DNA of 45,034 nucleotides, from contig JAAFAB010000019.1 of assembly GCA_018222585.1 (NCBI GenBank), forward strand, positions 1-45,034, read 5' to 3'. The translations under genes were made by a program, and so were the position numbers. Of the stretch, positions 28,797 through 36,880 are shown piece by piece (the stretch's first letter is position 1; every line of letters begins with the position of its first letter). This DNA is from Paracoccaceae bacterium (GTDB lineage Bacteria > Pseudomonadota > Alphaproteobacteria > Rhodobacterales > Rhodobacteraceae). The notes beneath the pieces are model-generated. The model saw only the letters and a program-made list of their open reading frames with translations. It searched no databases and was not told the origin of the DNA.

Positions 28797-29554
28797 TTCG
28801 GCTGCATACGGACGGCGCCGTCCAGGCGGATCACCTCGGCATTCAGATAGGCGGTTTCGAAGATGTATTTCACCGTCGCGCCGTATTCCGCCGGATCGCC
28901 GAGGCGCTGCGGGAAGGGAATGGTGGCGGCGATGGACTTCTGCACCTCTTCGCCCAGCCCCTCAAGCAGCGGCGTCAGGAAGAGGCCCGGGGCGATGGTG
29001 TTGACCCGGATGCCGAAGCGGGCCAGCTCGCGCGCGATCGGCAGCGCCATCGAGACGATGCCCCCCTTGGAAGCCGAATAGGCCGCCTGGCCGATCTGCC
29101 CGTCGAAGGCCGCGACCGAAGCGGTATTGACGATCACGCCGCGTTCGCCGTCCTCCAGCGGGTCGGTCAGAGACATGCGGGCGGCAGCCAGCCGCAGCAT
29201 GTTGAACGACCCGAGCAGGTTGACACGGATGGTGCGCTCGAAGTCCTCGAAGGGCAGCGGGCCCTCGCGGCCCACCACCCGGCCCGCCTCGCCGATGCCG
29301 GCGCAGTTGACCAGCCCGCGCAGGGGACCCTGGGCCGCAATTGCCTCGTCCAGCGCCACCTCGGCGGCTGCCGGGTCGGCCACGTCGATCGCCTTGGCAA
29401 TGCCCGACAGCTCTGCCGCCACGGCCTCGGCGGCCGCCGCGTTGCGATCCACCACGGTGATCTTCGCCCCCGCCGCGTGCAGCGCCCGCGCGGTCGCCGC
29501 GCCGAGGCCCGATCCGCCGCCGGTGACGGCCACATGGATATCCTGCAGTTTCAT
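28793..29554 (-). CDS. SDR family 3-hydroxyacyl-CoA dehydrogenase-like oxidoreductase
   Basis: This 253-residue short-chain dehydrogenase has the Rossmann motif VTGGGSGLGAATAR (TGxxxGxG), NCAGIGE (NAG), a Ser at VNTASVAAF and the catalytic YSASKGG (YxxxK). The overall pattern (VNLLGSFNMLRLAAARM, IAPGLFLTPLLEG) is that of type II 3-hydroxyacyl-CoA dehydrogenases (HSD10-like). In this cluster it is a natural candidate to oxidise the beta-hydroxyphenylpropanoyl-CoA made by the crotonase to the beta-keto-CoA. AAAGG lies eight bases before the ATG. It overlaps the acyl-CoA dehydrogenase gene; 61 bases separate it from feruloyl-CoA synthase. Confidence 0.9.
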   Translation of the reverse strand: MKLQDIHVAVTGGGSGLGAATARALHAAGAKITVVDRNAAAAEAVAAELSGIAKAIDVADPAAAEVALDEAIAAQGPLRGLVNCAGIGEAGRVVGREGPLPFEDFERTIRVNLLGSFNMLRLAAARMSLTDPLEDGERGVIVNTASVAAFDGQIGQAAYSASKGGIVSMALPIARELARFGIRVNTIAPGLFLTPLLEGLGEEVQKSIAATIPFPQRLGDPAEYGATVKYIFETAYLNAEVIRLDGAVRMQPK

Positions 29555-29586
29555 GACTTCAGCCTTTCTTCATACTTGGTCCCGCC

Positions 29587-29610
29587 GCGCCCCGCTCCCG
29601 CGCGGGGCGC
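29587..29610 (-). other. Intercistronic hairpin between fcs and SDR gene
   Basis: GCGCCCCGC (29587-29595) and GCGGGGCGC (29602-29610) form a perfect 9-bp stem with a 6-base loop and no T-run. It is more likely an mRNA-stabilising or partial attenuation element than a full terminator. Confidence 0.5.
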
Positions 29611-29615
29611 CGGGT

Positions 29616-31460
29616 TCAGGCGCGCTCTCGTGACAGCGAGATGACCCGGGGATCCTCGGACCAGAGGTTCGCCACAAGGTCCGCCCGTTGCCGCAGCACG
29701 GCCCGCTGGTTGATCGAGCCCTTGTCGGTCACCTCGCCCTTCTCGAAGGAGAGCGGCACGTCGAGGAACATCATCCGGGTGACACGGGTCGCCGAGCCGG
29801 TGGCGCGCACCGCATGGGCGTCGAGCAGGTCGGCGGCGACGCGGCGCACCTTCGGATGGGTCAGCAGGGCCTCGCCTTCGAGGTCCTTTTCATCGACCAT
29901 GGCGCGCAGCTTGTCCCAGTCGGGCACCACGAGGGCGCCGAGCTCGGTATGCCCCTCGCCCGCGATCACCACGTCAGAGGCAAGGCCCTGCAGGTCGTTG
30001 GTCAGCCGGGCCCGCAGCGGCCCGACGGCCACCCAGGTGCCCGAGGCCAGCTTGAAGTTCTCCGCCAGGCGCCCGTCGAAGTAGAAGCCCGCCGCAGGGT
30101 TGCCCGGCTCGACGAAGCGGATGGCATCGCCGAAACAGTAATAGCCCTCCTCGTCGAACGCTTCCTTCGACAGCTTTTCATTGCGCCAGTAGCCGGGGGT
30201 GATGTTCGGCCCCTTCACCCGCGCTTCCAGCTTGTCGCCCTGGGGCACCAGCTTCAGCATGATGCCGCGCGCCGGGACGCCGAGGTTGCCGGCCGTCTCC
30301 TGCCGCTCGCAGCAGCTGATCGCGAAGGGCCCGGTCTCGGTAGAGCCGAGGCCAGTGCCGAGGACCACGCCGCCCTCGATCTCTTGCTCGGCGATGCGGG
30401 TGATACGGTCCCAGACCGGTTGCGACATGCCCGCGCCCGCGTACATCAGCATCTTGAGCCGCCCGAAAAAGCTCTTGCGCAGAGTGGCATCGGTCTCCAT
30501 GGCGTCCAGCAGCATCTGGTAGCCGAGCGGGACGTTGAAATACCAGGTCGGAGAGACCTCGCGCAGGTTGCGAATGGTCTTGCCAATGTCCTTCGGGGTC
30601 GGCTTGCCCTCGTCCAGGTACAGAGTGCCGCCGTTGTAGATCACCAGGTTGAACACCTTGTTGCCCGCCGCCGTGTGGTTCCACGGCGCCCAGTCGCAGA
30701 CCACAGGGGGCTGCTGGCGCAGGAAACGGTAGCTGTCGGCCACCATCTCCTGATTGGAGCAGAGCATCCGCTGCGTCTGGATCACCGCCTTGGGCGAGCC
30801 GGTGGTGCCCGAGGTGAAGAGGAATTTCGCCACGGTATCCGGGCCGATGGCCTCGTGGGCCGCCTGCATCTCGTCGGTCGGCGCGGTGGCAGCAAGATCG
30901 TCGAAGCGCAGCAGGTCGCGGTCCGGCAGGCTGCCCGAGACGCCGACCACGGGAATATCGGCCGCAAAGACCTCGGTGATCGCCCGGGCGAAGGGGGTCG
31001 CATCCTCGGCGAAGATCATGCCGGGGGTCAGCTGGCCGGCCACGTCGATCAACTTGCCCAGGTCGCCCTTGGCCAGCGCATAGGCCGGGGCCAGCGCCGC
31101 CGAGGGCACGCCGACATGCTGTGCCGCCAGCGCCATGATGGCGTGGCGCACCGAGTTGCCCGAGAGAATCAGCAGCGGCCGCTCCGGCGACAGGCCCCGC
31201 GCCAGCAGGGCCGAACCGATGGCGCGGATCTTCCCGGCCGCCTCGCCGTAGCTCATATGTTGCCAGGCGCCGTCGGGACCACGTTCGACGATCCAGCTGC
31301 GTTCCGGCGCCTGTTCGGCCCAGTGCAGGAATTTTTCCGTCATGCAGCGGGGATAGGGGCCAAGCTCCTCCTCCTGCCAGACCAGGATCGAGCCGTCATC
31401 GCGGGTCTCGTGGCGAATGACGGGGGCCCAGAAATCGAGGGCCTCGGAATTGTCAGGCAT
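29616..31460 (-). CDS. fcs: Feruloyl-CoA synthase (hydroxycinnamate-CoA ligase)
   Basis: This 614-residue ANL ligase has FLFTSGTTGSPKAVIQTQ (ATP-binding loop), LGTGLGSTETGPFAISCCE (A5 motif), GYYCFGDAIRFVEP and FYFDGRLAENFKLASGTWV (A7-A8 equivalents), and a C-terminal Lys in GEVTDKGSINQRAVL. The DWAPWNHTAAGN and DGRLAENFKL segments are characteristic of feruloyl-CoA synthases and separate them from fatty-acid ligases. It would activate ferulate, p-coumarate or caffeate to the CoA ester. It is the first gene of the minus arm, divergent from the crotonase gene, with AGGAGG just upstream of the ATG and a MarR-type dyad 87-106 bases upstream. Confidence 0.9.
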   Translation of the reverse strand: MPDNSEALDFWAPVIRHETRDDGSILVWQEEELGPYPRCMTEKFLHWAEQAPERSWIVERGPDGAWQHMSYGEAAGKIRAIGSALLARGLSPERPLLILSGNSVRHAIMALAAQHVGVPSAALAPAYALAKGDLGKLIDVAGQLTPGMIFAEDATPFARAITEVFAADIPVVGVSGSLPDRDLLRFDDLAATAPTDEMQAAHEAIGPDTVAKFLFTSGTTGSPKAVIQTQRMLCSNQEMVADSYRFLRQQPPVVCDWAPWNHTAAGNKVFNLVIYNGGTLYLDEGKPTPKDIGKTIRNLREVSPTWYFNVPLGYQMLLDAMETDATLRKSFFGRLKMLMYAGAGMSQPVWDRITRIAEQEIEGGVVLGTGLGSTETGPFAISCCERQETAGNLGVPARGIMLKLVPQGDKLEARVKGPNITPGYWRNEKLSKEAFDEEGYYCFGDAIRFVEPGNPAAGFYFDGRLAENFKLASGTWVAVGPLRARLTNDLQGLASDVVIAGEGHTELGALVVPDWDKLRAMVDEKDLEGEALLTHPKVRRVAADLLDAHAVRATGSATRVTRMMFLDVPLSFEKGEVTDKGSINQRAVLRQRADLVANLWSEDPRVISLSRERA

Positions 31461-31528
31461 AGCCTCCTCCCATGTAGTGCGCGGCGCGGGGATCTCTCTC
31501 CTTTCCCCGGTTCGCGGTTGATCGGAGA

Positions 31529-31556
31529 TTGACTCAGCAATTTAATTTTGTCTACT
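31529..31556 (+). promoter_or_regulatory. Candidate promoter of the crotonase-marR-TRAP arm
   Basis: TTGACT (31529-31534) lies 16 bases from TCTACT (31551-31556), giving plausible -35 and -10 elements. The -10 falls inside the dyad at 31547-31566, as expected for repression by a MarR protein. Confidence 0.4.
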
Positions 31557-31566
31557 AGGAAACAAA
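31547..31566. promoter_or_regulatory. 20-bp dyad, probable MarR operator
   Basis: The half-sites TTTGTCTACT and AGGAAACAAA (complement TTTGTTTCCT) match at 8 of 10 positions with no spacer. This size and symmetry is usual for MarR-family operators. It lies between the divergent fcs and crotonase genes, and a MarR gene follows the crotonase gene. Confidence 0.65.
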
Positions 31567-31603
31567 TACCGCAAGGCTGACGATGTGAGAGGATGGGGTG
31601 CAG

Positions 31604-32389
31604 ATGGCTGGTTCGGATGAAAAATCCTTTGTTTCCTATGAGATGCGCGGCGACATCGCGCTGATCGGCCTGACCCGGCCGGAAAAGCGCAATGCCATCA
31701 GCGATGCGGTGATCGAAGCCTTTGCGCTGAAAGTCGAACAGGCCACAGCCGAGGCCAAGGCCGCCGTCGTCTTCGGGGAAGGGCAGCATTTCTGCGCCGG
31801 ACTGGACCTGCTGGAACACTCCGAGAAGCCGCTGCTCGAATCGATCCTGGGCTCGCGCCGCTGGCACGAGATCTTCGCCCGGATCGAGCGCGGCCGGATC
31901 CCCTTCATCGCCGCCCTGCATGGCGCGGTCGTTGGCGGTGGCTTCGAACTGGCCTCGTCCTGCCAGCTTCGGGTGGCTGATGCGACGACCTATTTCGGCC
32001 TGCCCGAGGGCCAGCGCGGTATCTTCGTCGGCGGCGGCGGCTCGGTCCGCATCGAGCGGCTGATCGGCACCAGCCGGATGACCGACATGATGCTGACCGG
32101 TCGCGTCGCCAGGGCCGACGAGATGGAACGCTGGGGCGGCGTGAACTACGTGGTCGAGGCCGGCACCGCGCTGGACAGGGCCATCGCCCTGGCCGAGGTC
32201 ACCGCGACCAACTCCGAGTTCTCGAACTACGCCATCCTGAACGCCCTGCCCCGCATCCGCGACATGTCTTCCGAGGACGGTCTCTTCGTCGAATCAGCCG
32301 TCGCGGCGCTGGCCTCGATGACCCCCGAAGCCCAGGACCGGCTGCGGGCCTTCCTGGAGAAGCGGGCGGGCAAGGTGCTGGCGGAGTGA
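31604..32389 (+). CDS. Enoyl-CoA hydratase/crotonase family, candidate feruloyl-CoA hydratase
   Basis: This 261-residue crotonase has the oxyanion-hole segments HFCAGLDLLE and HGAVVGGGFELASSC. Both acid-base glutamates of true hydratases are present: Glu115 in GGFELA and Glu135 in LPEGQRG, 20 residues apart as in rat mitochondrial crotonase. Hydroxycinnamoyl-CoA hydratase-lyases have Ser at the first position, so hydration without retro-aldol cleavage is favoured here. It would make beta-hydroxyphenylpropanoyl-CoA for the SDR enzyme. A GTG at 31598 is an alternative start two codons earlier. It is the first gene of the plus arm, five bases from the marR start. Confidence 0.85.
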   Translation: MAGSDEKSFVSYEMRGDIALIGLTRPEKRNAISDAVIEAFALKVEQATAEAKAAVVFGEGQHFCAGLDLLEHSEKPLLESILGSRRWHEIFARIERGRIPFIAALHGAVVGGGFELASSCQLRVADATTYFGLPEGQRGIFVGGGGSVRIERLIGTSRMTDMMLTGRVARADEMERWGGVNYVVEAGTALDRAIALAEVTATNSEFSNYAILNALPRIRDMSSEDGLFVESAVAALASMTPEAQDRLRAFLEKRAGKVLAE

Positions 32390-32393
32390 TGTG

Positions 32394-32888
32394 ATGAACC
32401 GGAGCGCCAGCATCGACACCCCCGACCAGGGACTTGGCGGCGAAGGGATCGGCAAGGAGAGCCTCAAGGGTTCTCTGGGCTTCCTGCTGCGTGTCGCACA
32501 GCTGCGCTCCTTCGGGCATTTCTTCGCCGTGATGAGCGAGGAGAACGTCCGTCCCGGCGAGGTGACGGTGCTGGACCTGGTGCGTGAGAACCCCGGCATC
32601 CGCCAGGGAGTCGTCTCGAAGACGCTGAAGATCAAGCGCGCACAGATGTCGAAGATGGTGCGCGAGATGGAGGCCGAAGGGCTGATCGCGCGCCGCGTGC
32701 CGCGGGAGGACCGCCGTTCGGTCGAACTGCGGCTGACCCCGGCGGGCGAGGCACGGATTGCCCGGATCGCCACCCGGTTTCCCGAGATCGAGGCACGGAC
32801 GGGCAAGCGCCTGACCGCCGCCGAGGCGCGCGAGTTGCGCCGCCTGCTGATCAAGATGACCGGACTTGAAGACAAAGAGGGAGAGTAG
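32394..32888 (+). CDS. MarR family regulator of the hydroxycinnamate cluster
   Basis: This 164-residue winged-helix protein has helix-turn-helix and wing segments in residues about 65-115 (VVSKTLKIKRAQMSKMVREMEAEG, then the wing REDRRSVELRLTPAGE). Members next to hydroxycinnamate genes (HcaR, FerC, CouR) are repressors released by hydroxycinnamoyl-CoA; this one likely does the same at the 31547-31566 dyad, controlling both arms. GGAG lies seven bases before the ATG at 32394; a GTG three bases earlier is possible. It is followed directly by the amidohydrolase gene, so it would autoregulate. Confidence 0.87.
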   Translation: MNRSASIDTPDQGLGGEGIGKESLKGSLGFLLRVAQLRSFGHFFAVMSEENVRPGEVTVLDLVRENPGIRQGVVSKTLKIKRAQMSKMVREMEAEGLIARRVPREDRRSVELRLTPAGEARIARIATRFPEIEARTGKRLTAAEARELRRLLIKMTGLEDKEGE

Positions 32889-32891
32889 ACC

Positions 32892-33779
32892 ATGAGCCGC
32901 ACGATGAATGTCGACGAACTGGTCGCCATAGATTTCCACACCCATGCCGAAGAGCCCTGCAAGTGCAGCCGCGATGACGGTTACACCGAGTTCCAGGCCG
33001 GCATGGCGAAGTATTTCAAGAACCCCGCCGGGGCCGACGGGATGCTGCCCACCGTGCCGCAGACCGCCGAATACTTCCGCGAGCGCAAGATCGGCGCGGT
33101 GATCTTCCCCGTCGATGCCGAGCGCGAGACCGGCTTCCATCGCTATTCCAACGAGCAGGTGGCCGAACTGGCGCATGAGAACGGCGACGTGTTGATCCCC
33201 TTCGCCTCCATCGACCCGCACAAGGGCAAGGCCGGGGCACGCGAAGCCCGCCGCCTGGTGCGCGATTTCGGGGTGAAGGGCTTCAAGTTCCATCCCACCA
33301 TGCAAGGCTTCTTCCCCAATGACCGCATGGCCTACGATCTCTACGAGGCGATTGCCGAGGAAGGCGCCATCGCGCTGTTCCACTCGGGGCAGACCGGCGT
33401 CGGCTCGGGGATGCGCGGCGGCATGGGGATGCGGCTGAAATACTCGAACCCGATGCACGTCGACGATGTGGCGGTGGATTTCCCCGACATGCCCATCGTG
33501 CTGGCGCATCCGGGCTTCCCCTGGACCGAAGAGGGCCTGTCGGTCGCCACCCACAAGCCCAATGTCTACATCGACATGTCGGGCTGGGCACCGAAGTACT
33601 TCCCGCCGATCTTCGTGAAGTATGCCAATTCGATCCTGAAGAAGAAGATGCTTTTCGGCTCTGACTGGCCGGCGATCACGCCGGACCGCTGGCTGGCCGA
33701 ATTCGAAGACCTTGACCTTCGCGAGGAGGTGAAGCCGCTGATCTTGAAGGAGAACGCTAGGAGGCTCCTCAAGATCTGA
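32892..33779 (+). CDS. Amidohydrolase-family protein, candidate beta-ketoacyl-CoA hydrolase of hydroxycinnamate pathway
   Basis: This 295-residue TIM-barrel protein of the COG2159 amidohydrolase type has metal-binding IDFHTHAEE near the N terminus, GFKFHPTMQGFFPND, VLAHPGFPW and a late LFGSDWPAITP holding the metal Asp. Related proteins in hydroxycinnamate clusters have been named 4-hydroxyphenyl-beta-ketoacyl-CoA hydrolase, which would release the aromatic acid (vanillate or 4-hydroxybenzoate) after the SDR step. I infer that role from position; a decarboxylase-like role remains possible. The start is 3 bases after the marR stop with GGGAG upstream. It is followed by the TRAP genes after 28 bases. 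Confidence 0.8.
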   Translation: MSRTMNVDELVAIDFHTHAEEPCKCSRDDGYTEFQAGMAKYFKNPAGADGMLPTVPQTAEYFRERKIGAVIFPVDAERETGFHRYSNEQVAELAHENGDVLIPFASIDPHKGKAGAREARRLVRDFGVKGFKFHPTMQGFFPNDRMAYDLYEAIAEEGAIALFHSGQTGVGSGMRGGMGMRLKYSNPMHVDDVAVDFPDMPIVLAHPGFPWTEEGLSVATHKPNVYIDMSGWAPKYFPPIFVKYANSILKKKMLFGSDWPAITPDRWLAEFEDLDLREEVKPLILKENARRLLKI

Positions 33780-33807
33780 CAAACGCAAAGCAACCAGGGA
33801 GGAGAAA

Positions 33808-34932
33808 ATGGGAGCTTTCAGCAAGACACTGATGGTGGCCGCGGCTTTCGGGCTGGGCCTGACTGCGGCCGCAGACGCGCGTGACCTGCGCATCGCTTCG
33901 GGGGCGCCGCCCGCGCACCCGTCCAACGGCTATCTCTACAAGCCCTTTGCCGAATACCTGGCAGAGGAAACCAACGGCGAACTGACCACCATCGAGCTTG
34001 GAACCGAGGTGGTGGGTCTGGGCCAGATGAAGGACGCGCTGCAGACCGGCCTCGTGGATGTCGGCAACCTGCTGCCGCTCTACTTCCCCGCCGAACTGCC
34101 GAACTTCGCCCTGGCCGGCGAACTGGCCCTGTCGGGCCGTGACGCCCATGCCATGTCGGCGGCGCTGACCGAATACACGGTCACCTGCGACAGCTGCCAG
34201 ACGGAACTGTCGGACTTCGGCATGGTCTACCTGGGCTCTGGCTCGTCCGACCAGTATGCGCTGCTGACCAAGACGCCGGTGAAGACCCAGGCCGATGTCG
34301 AGGGCCTGCGCCTGCGCTCTGGCGGGGCCCCCTACTCCCGCTGGGCCGAGCACTTCGGCGCAACCCCGGTGTCGGTTTCCGTGCTGGAAACCTTCGAGGC
34401 GATGTCGCAGGGCACCATCGACGGCTCCATGGCCTCGATCGGCGACCTGCTGGCCTTCCGGCTGATCGAACTGGTGAAGGACGTGACCCTGCTGCCGCTC
34501 GGCACCTACTTCGCCACCTCGAACCTGACCACCGCCGCGCCGACCTGGGCCTCGCTCAGCACCGAGCAGCGTGAGGCCATGGCGCGCGCCGCGAACCGCG
34601 CCAATGCCGACATGGCGCAACGCTGGGGCTACGACTTCCCGCAGATCGCCGAAAAGGCGGCGCTGGAAGCCGGCATCACCATCGCCGAGGCCGATCCGGC
34701 CTTCGTCGAGGCGGCCAACGCATTCGCCAAGGCCGACCAGGAGAGCGCCGCCACGATCTCGGCCGAGCGGTTCGGCATGACGGATGCCCCCGAGCGGATC
34801 GCCGAGTTCAACCGCCTGATCGCCAAGTGGGAAGCCATCTCCGACGAGGTGGGCCATGACCGCGACGCCATGGTCGAACGCGTCTGGGACGAAGTCTGGA
34901 GCAAGGTCGACTTCGCCACCTACGGCATGTGA
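33808..34932 (+). CDS. dctP: TRAP transporter substrate-binding protein (DctP/TarP-like)
   Basis: This 374-residue periplasmic binding protein has a signal peptide (MGAFSKTLMVAAAFGLGLTA, cleavage near ADA-RD). The DctP fold follows, with RSGGAPYSRWAEHFGATPVS holding the carboxylate-binding Arg region and VSVLETFEAMSQGTIDGSMAS, the typical hinge signature. The ligand is a carboxylate; given the cluster, a hydroxycinnamate or related aromatic acid is likely, as for TarP of Rhodopseudomonas. GGGAGGAG lies four bases before the ATG. A strong hairpin separates it from dctQ, which usually keeps binding-protein mRNA in excess. Confidence 0.9.
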   Translation: MGAFSKTLMVAAAFGLGLTAAADARDLRIASGAPPAHPSNGYLYKPFAEYLAEETNGELTTIELGTEVVGLGQMKDALQTGLVDVGNLLPLYFPAELPNFALAGELALSGRDAHAMSAALTEYTVTCDSCQTELSDFGMVYLGSGSSDQYALLTKTPVKTQADVEGLRLRSGGAPYSRWAEHFGATPVSVSVLETFEAMSQGTIDGSMASIGDLLAFRLIELVKDVTLLPLGTYFATSNLTTAAPTWASLSTEQREAMARAANRANADMAQRWGYDFPQIAEKAALEAGITIAEADPAFVEAANAFAKADQESAATISAERFGMTDAPERIAEFNRLIAKWEAISDEVGHDRDAMVERVWDEVWSKVDFATYGM

Positions 34933-34941
34933 CCCGAATAG

Positions 34942-34970
34942 CCCGCGGCCGGAGCCTTTCCGGCCGCGGG
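34942..34970 (+). other. Strong intercistronic stem-loop between dctP and dctQ
   Basis: A perfect 12-bp stem is formed by CCCGCGGCCGGA and TCCGGCCGCGGG with a 5-base loop. It probably protects dctP mRNA and reduces read-through to the permease genes. A pyrimidine-rich tract follows but no clean T-run. Confidence 0.7.
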
Positions 34971-35004
34971 TGTCCTTTCCGACCCCCTCACATCGGATAA
35001 TCCA

Positions 35005-35523
35005 ATGAAACGCTTGGAAAAGGCCGCCGACCTGCTGTCGCAGGGCCTTGCCCTCCTCGGATCCGTCGGGCTGCTGGCCATGCTGGCCCATGTCACCGTC
35101 GACGTGGCGCTGCGCAATGTCGCCGACACGCCGATCCCCGCCACCAACGAGATCGTCTCGCGCTACTACATGGTGCTGATCGTCTTCCTGCCGCTGGCCT
35201 GGGTCGAGCGCCAGCGCACCATGATCACCGTCGAGGTGATGGAGATGGTCCTGACCCCTCTCGGGCGCCGCATCTCGGATGGGGCCGTGGCCCTTCTGGC
35301 CACCGTGATCTACGCCGCAATCGGCTGGGTCACCTGGTCGGTCGCGGTAAAGAACTTCTCCATCGGCACCTTCGTGGACGTGCTCGGTTACAAGATCGCG
35401 GTGTGGCCCAGCTACTTCCTTCCCACCGTGGGCTTCTTCCTGGCCGCCGCCATGACCGCCCTGCGTCTTGTCATCATCATCGCGGGCCCCTCGGCCCCTG
35501 CCAAGGAAGGCGCTGAGACATGA
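35005..35523 (+). CDS. dctQ: TRAP transporter small permease subunit
   Basis: This 172-residue protein has four predicted membrane helices (about residues 13-33, 50-68, 90-113 and 130-155). It carries the DctQ hallmark of a short conserved loop with ERQRTMITVEVM between helices 2 and 3. It forms the membrane complex with DctM. Its stop overlaps the dctM start in ATGA. The ribosome-binding site is weak (CGGATAATCC), consistent with low expression relative to dctP. Confidence 0.9.
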   Translation: MKRLEKAADLLSQGLALLGSVGLLAMLAHVTVDVALRNVADTPIPATNEIVSRYYMVLIVFLPLAWVERQRTMITVEVMEMVLTPLGRRISDGAVALLATVIYAAIGWVTWSVAVKNFSIGTFVDVLGYKIAVWPSYFLPTVGFFLAAAMTALRLVIIIAGPSAPAKEGAET

Positions 35524-36824
35524 GTGTTGAAACCGGCTTCTACGGCATTGCCGCCCTTCTGGTGCTGCTGATCCTGCGGGTGCCCGTCGCCCTGGCGATG
35601 ATCGCGGTCAGCTTCGGCGGCATCGTCTCGCTACTGGGCACCACCCCCGCCGTCGGCATCCTGCAGAACACGCCCTACGACTTCGCCGCCAAGTGGACCA
35701 TGTCGGCGGTGCCGATGTTCCTGCTGATGGGCTTCGTGGCCTATCATTCCAACCTGACCTCGGGGCTGTTCACCGCCGCCAAGGTGGCGCTGAAGAGGAT
35801 CCCCGGCGCGCTGGCCATTGCCTCGGTCTTCACCTGTTCCGGTTTCGCGGCGGTCTGTGGCAGCTCCATCGCCACGGCGGCCTCGATGGGTCGGATCGCC
35901 ATCCCCGAGATGGTGCGGGCGGGCTATTCGCCCTCCATCGCCGCCGGGGCCATCGCGGCAGGCGGCACCATCGGCGCGCTGATCCCGCCCTCGATCATCA
36001 TGATCATCTACGGCGTCTTCGCCGAAACCTCGATCACCCAGGTCTTCATGGGCGGCATCACCATCGGCATCATGACCGCGATTTCCTACGCCGTGGTGAT
36101 CCTGATCGGCTCGTGGCTGCGCCCCGACCTGATCCCGCGCCACCCCATCGAGGAAGACACCCCGCCGCTCGGTGAGGCGTTGATCGCCACATGGCCGGTG
36201 CTGGCGCTGATCGTGCTGGTCTTCGGTGGCTTGTTCTCGGGCCTGTTCAGCGCCACCGAGGCAGGCGCGGTCGGGGCCGCGGGCTCGATCCTCTGTGCCG
36301 CGCTGGTGAAGCGGCTGACCTGGACCGTGCTGCGTACCTCGCTGCTGGAAACGCTGCAGACCACCGCCTCGCTGCTGATCATCGGCATCGGCGCGGCGAT
36401 GTTCACCCGTTTCCTCGGCATCACCGGGCTGTCGAACTTCATTGCCGCCCAGGTCAGCGGCGCCGACCTCTCCTACTATCACCTGATGCTGATCGTCGTG
36501 GTGATCTACTTCCTGCTGGGCATGGTGATGGAGCCCTTCGGTGCCATGCTTGTCACCCTGCCGATCTTCATCCCGATCCTGAACGCCGAGGGCATCAGCC
36601 TGGTCTGGTTCGGCGTGCTGGTGGTGAAGCTGCTGGAGATCGGCATGGTCACCCCGCCCGTGGGCCTGAACGTCTTCGTGATCCGCAACGTGGCCTCCGA
36701 GCACGTGACCACGATGCAGGTCTTCAAGGGCGTCGGCCCCTTCCTGCTTTCGGACCTGGTGGTCACGGCGCTGGTGGTGATCTTCCCCGGCCTGGTACTC
36801 TTCCTGCCGCAGCTGATGCAGTAG
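35520..36824 (+). CDS. dctM: TRAP transporter large permease subunit
   Basis: This 434-residue integral membrane protein has about a dozen hydrophobic segments. DctM signatures include FTCSGFAAVCGSSIATAASMG, AAGGTIGALIPPSIIMIIYG and MVTPPVGLNVFVI near the C terminus. It forms the ion-coupled channel for the substrate delivered by DctP. It is the last gene of the plus arm; a clear terminator follows at 36851-36876. Confidence 0.94.
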   Translation: MSVETGFYGIAALLVLLILRVPVALAMIAVSFGGIVSLLGTTPAVGILQNTPYDFAAKWTMSAVPMFLLMGFVAYHSNLTSGLFTAAKVALKRIPGALAIASVFTCSGFAAVCGSSIATAASMGRIAIPEMVRAGYSPSIAAGAIAAGGTIGALIPPSIIMIIYGVFAETSITQVFMGGITIGIMTAISYAVVILIGSWLRPDLIPRHPIEEDTPPLGEALIATWPVLALIVLVFGGLFSGLFSATEAGAVGAAGSILCAALVKRLTWTVLRTSLLETLQTTASLLIIGIGAAMFTRFLGITGLSNFIAAQVSGADLSYYHLMLIVVVIYFLLGMVMEPFGAMLVTLPIFIPILNAEGISLVWFGVLVVKLLEIGMVTPPVGLNVFVIRNVASEHVTTMQVFKGVGPFLLSDLVVTALVVIFPGLVLFLPQLMQ

Positions 36825-36850
36825 AGCGCCCCCTTCGGAATGAACAAACA

Positions 36851-36876
36851 GGGCGGCCCGCAATGGCCGCCCTTTT
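36851..36876. terminator. Rho-independent terminator between dctM and the convergent marR gene
   Basis: GGGCGGCC-CGCAAT-GGCCGCCC is followed by TTTT on the plus strand. The minus-strand side also carries weak T content (TGTTTG), so it may serve both converging genes. Confidence 0.8.
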
Positions 36877-36880
36877 CGTC

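Noticed and set aside
29688..31532. Plus-strand ORF of 614 codons opposite feruloyl-CoA synthase
   Set aside because: The minus strand carries the ANL ligase motifs; the plus translation has none.
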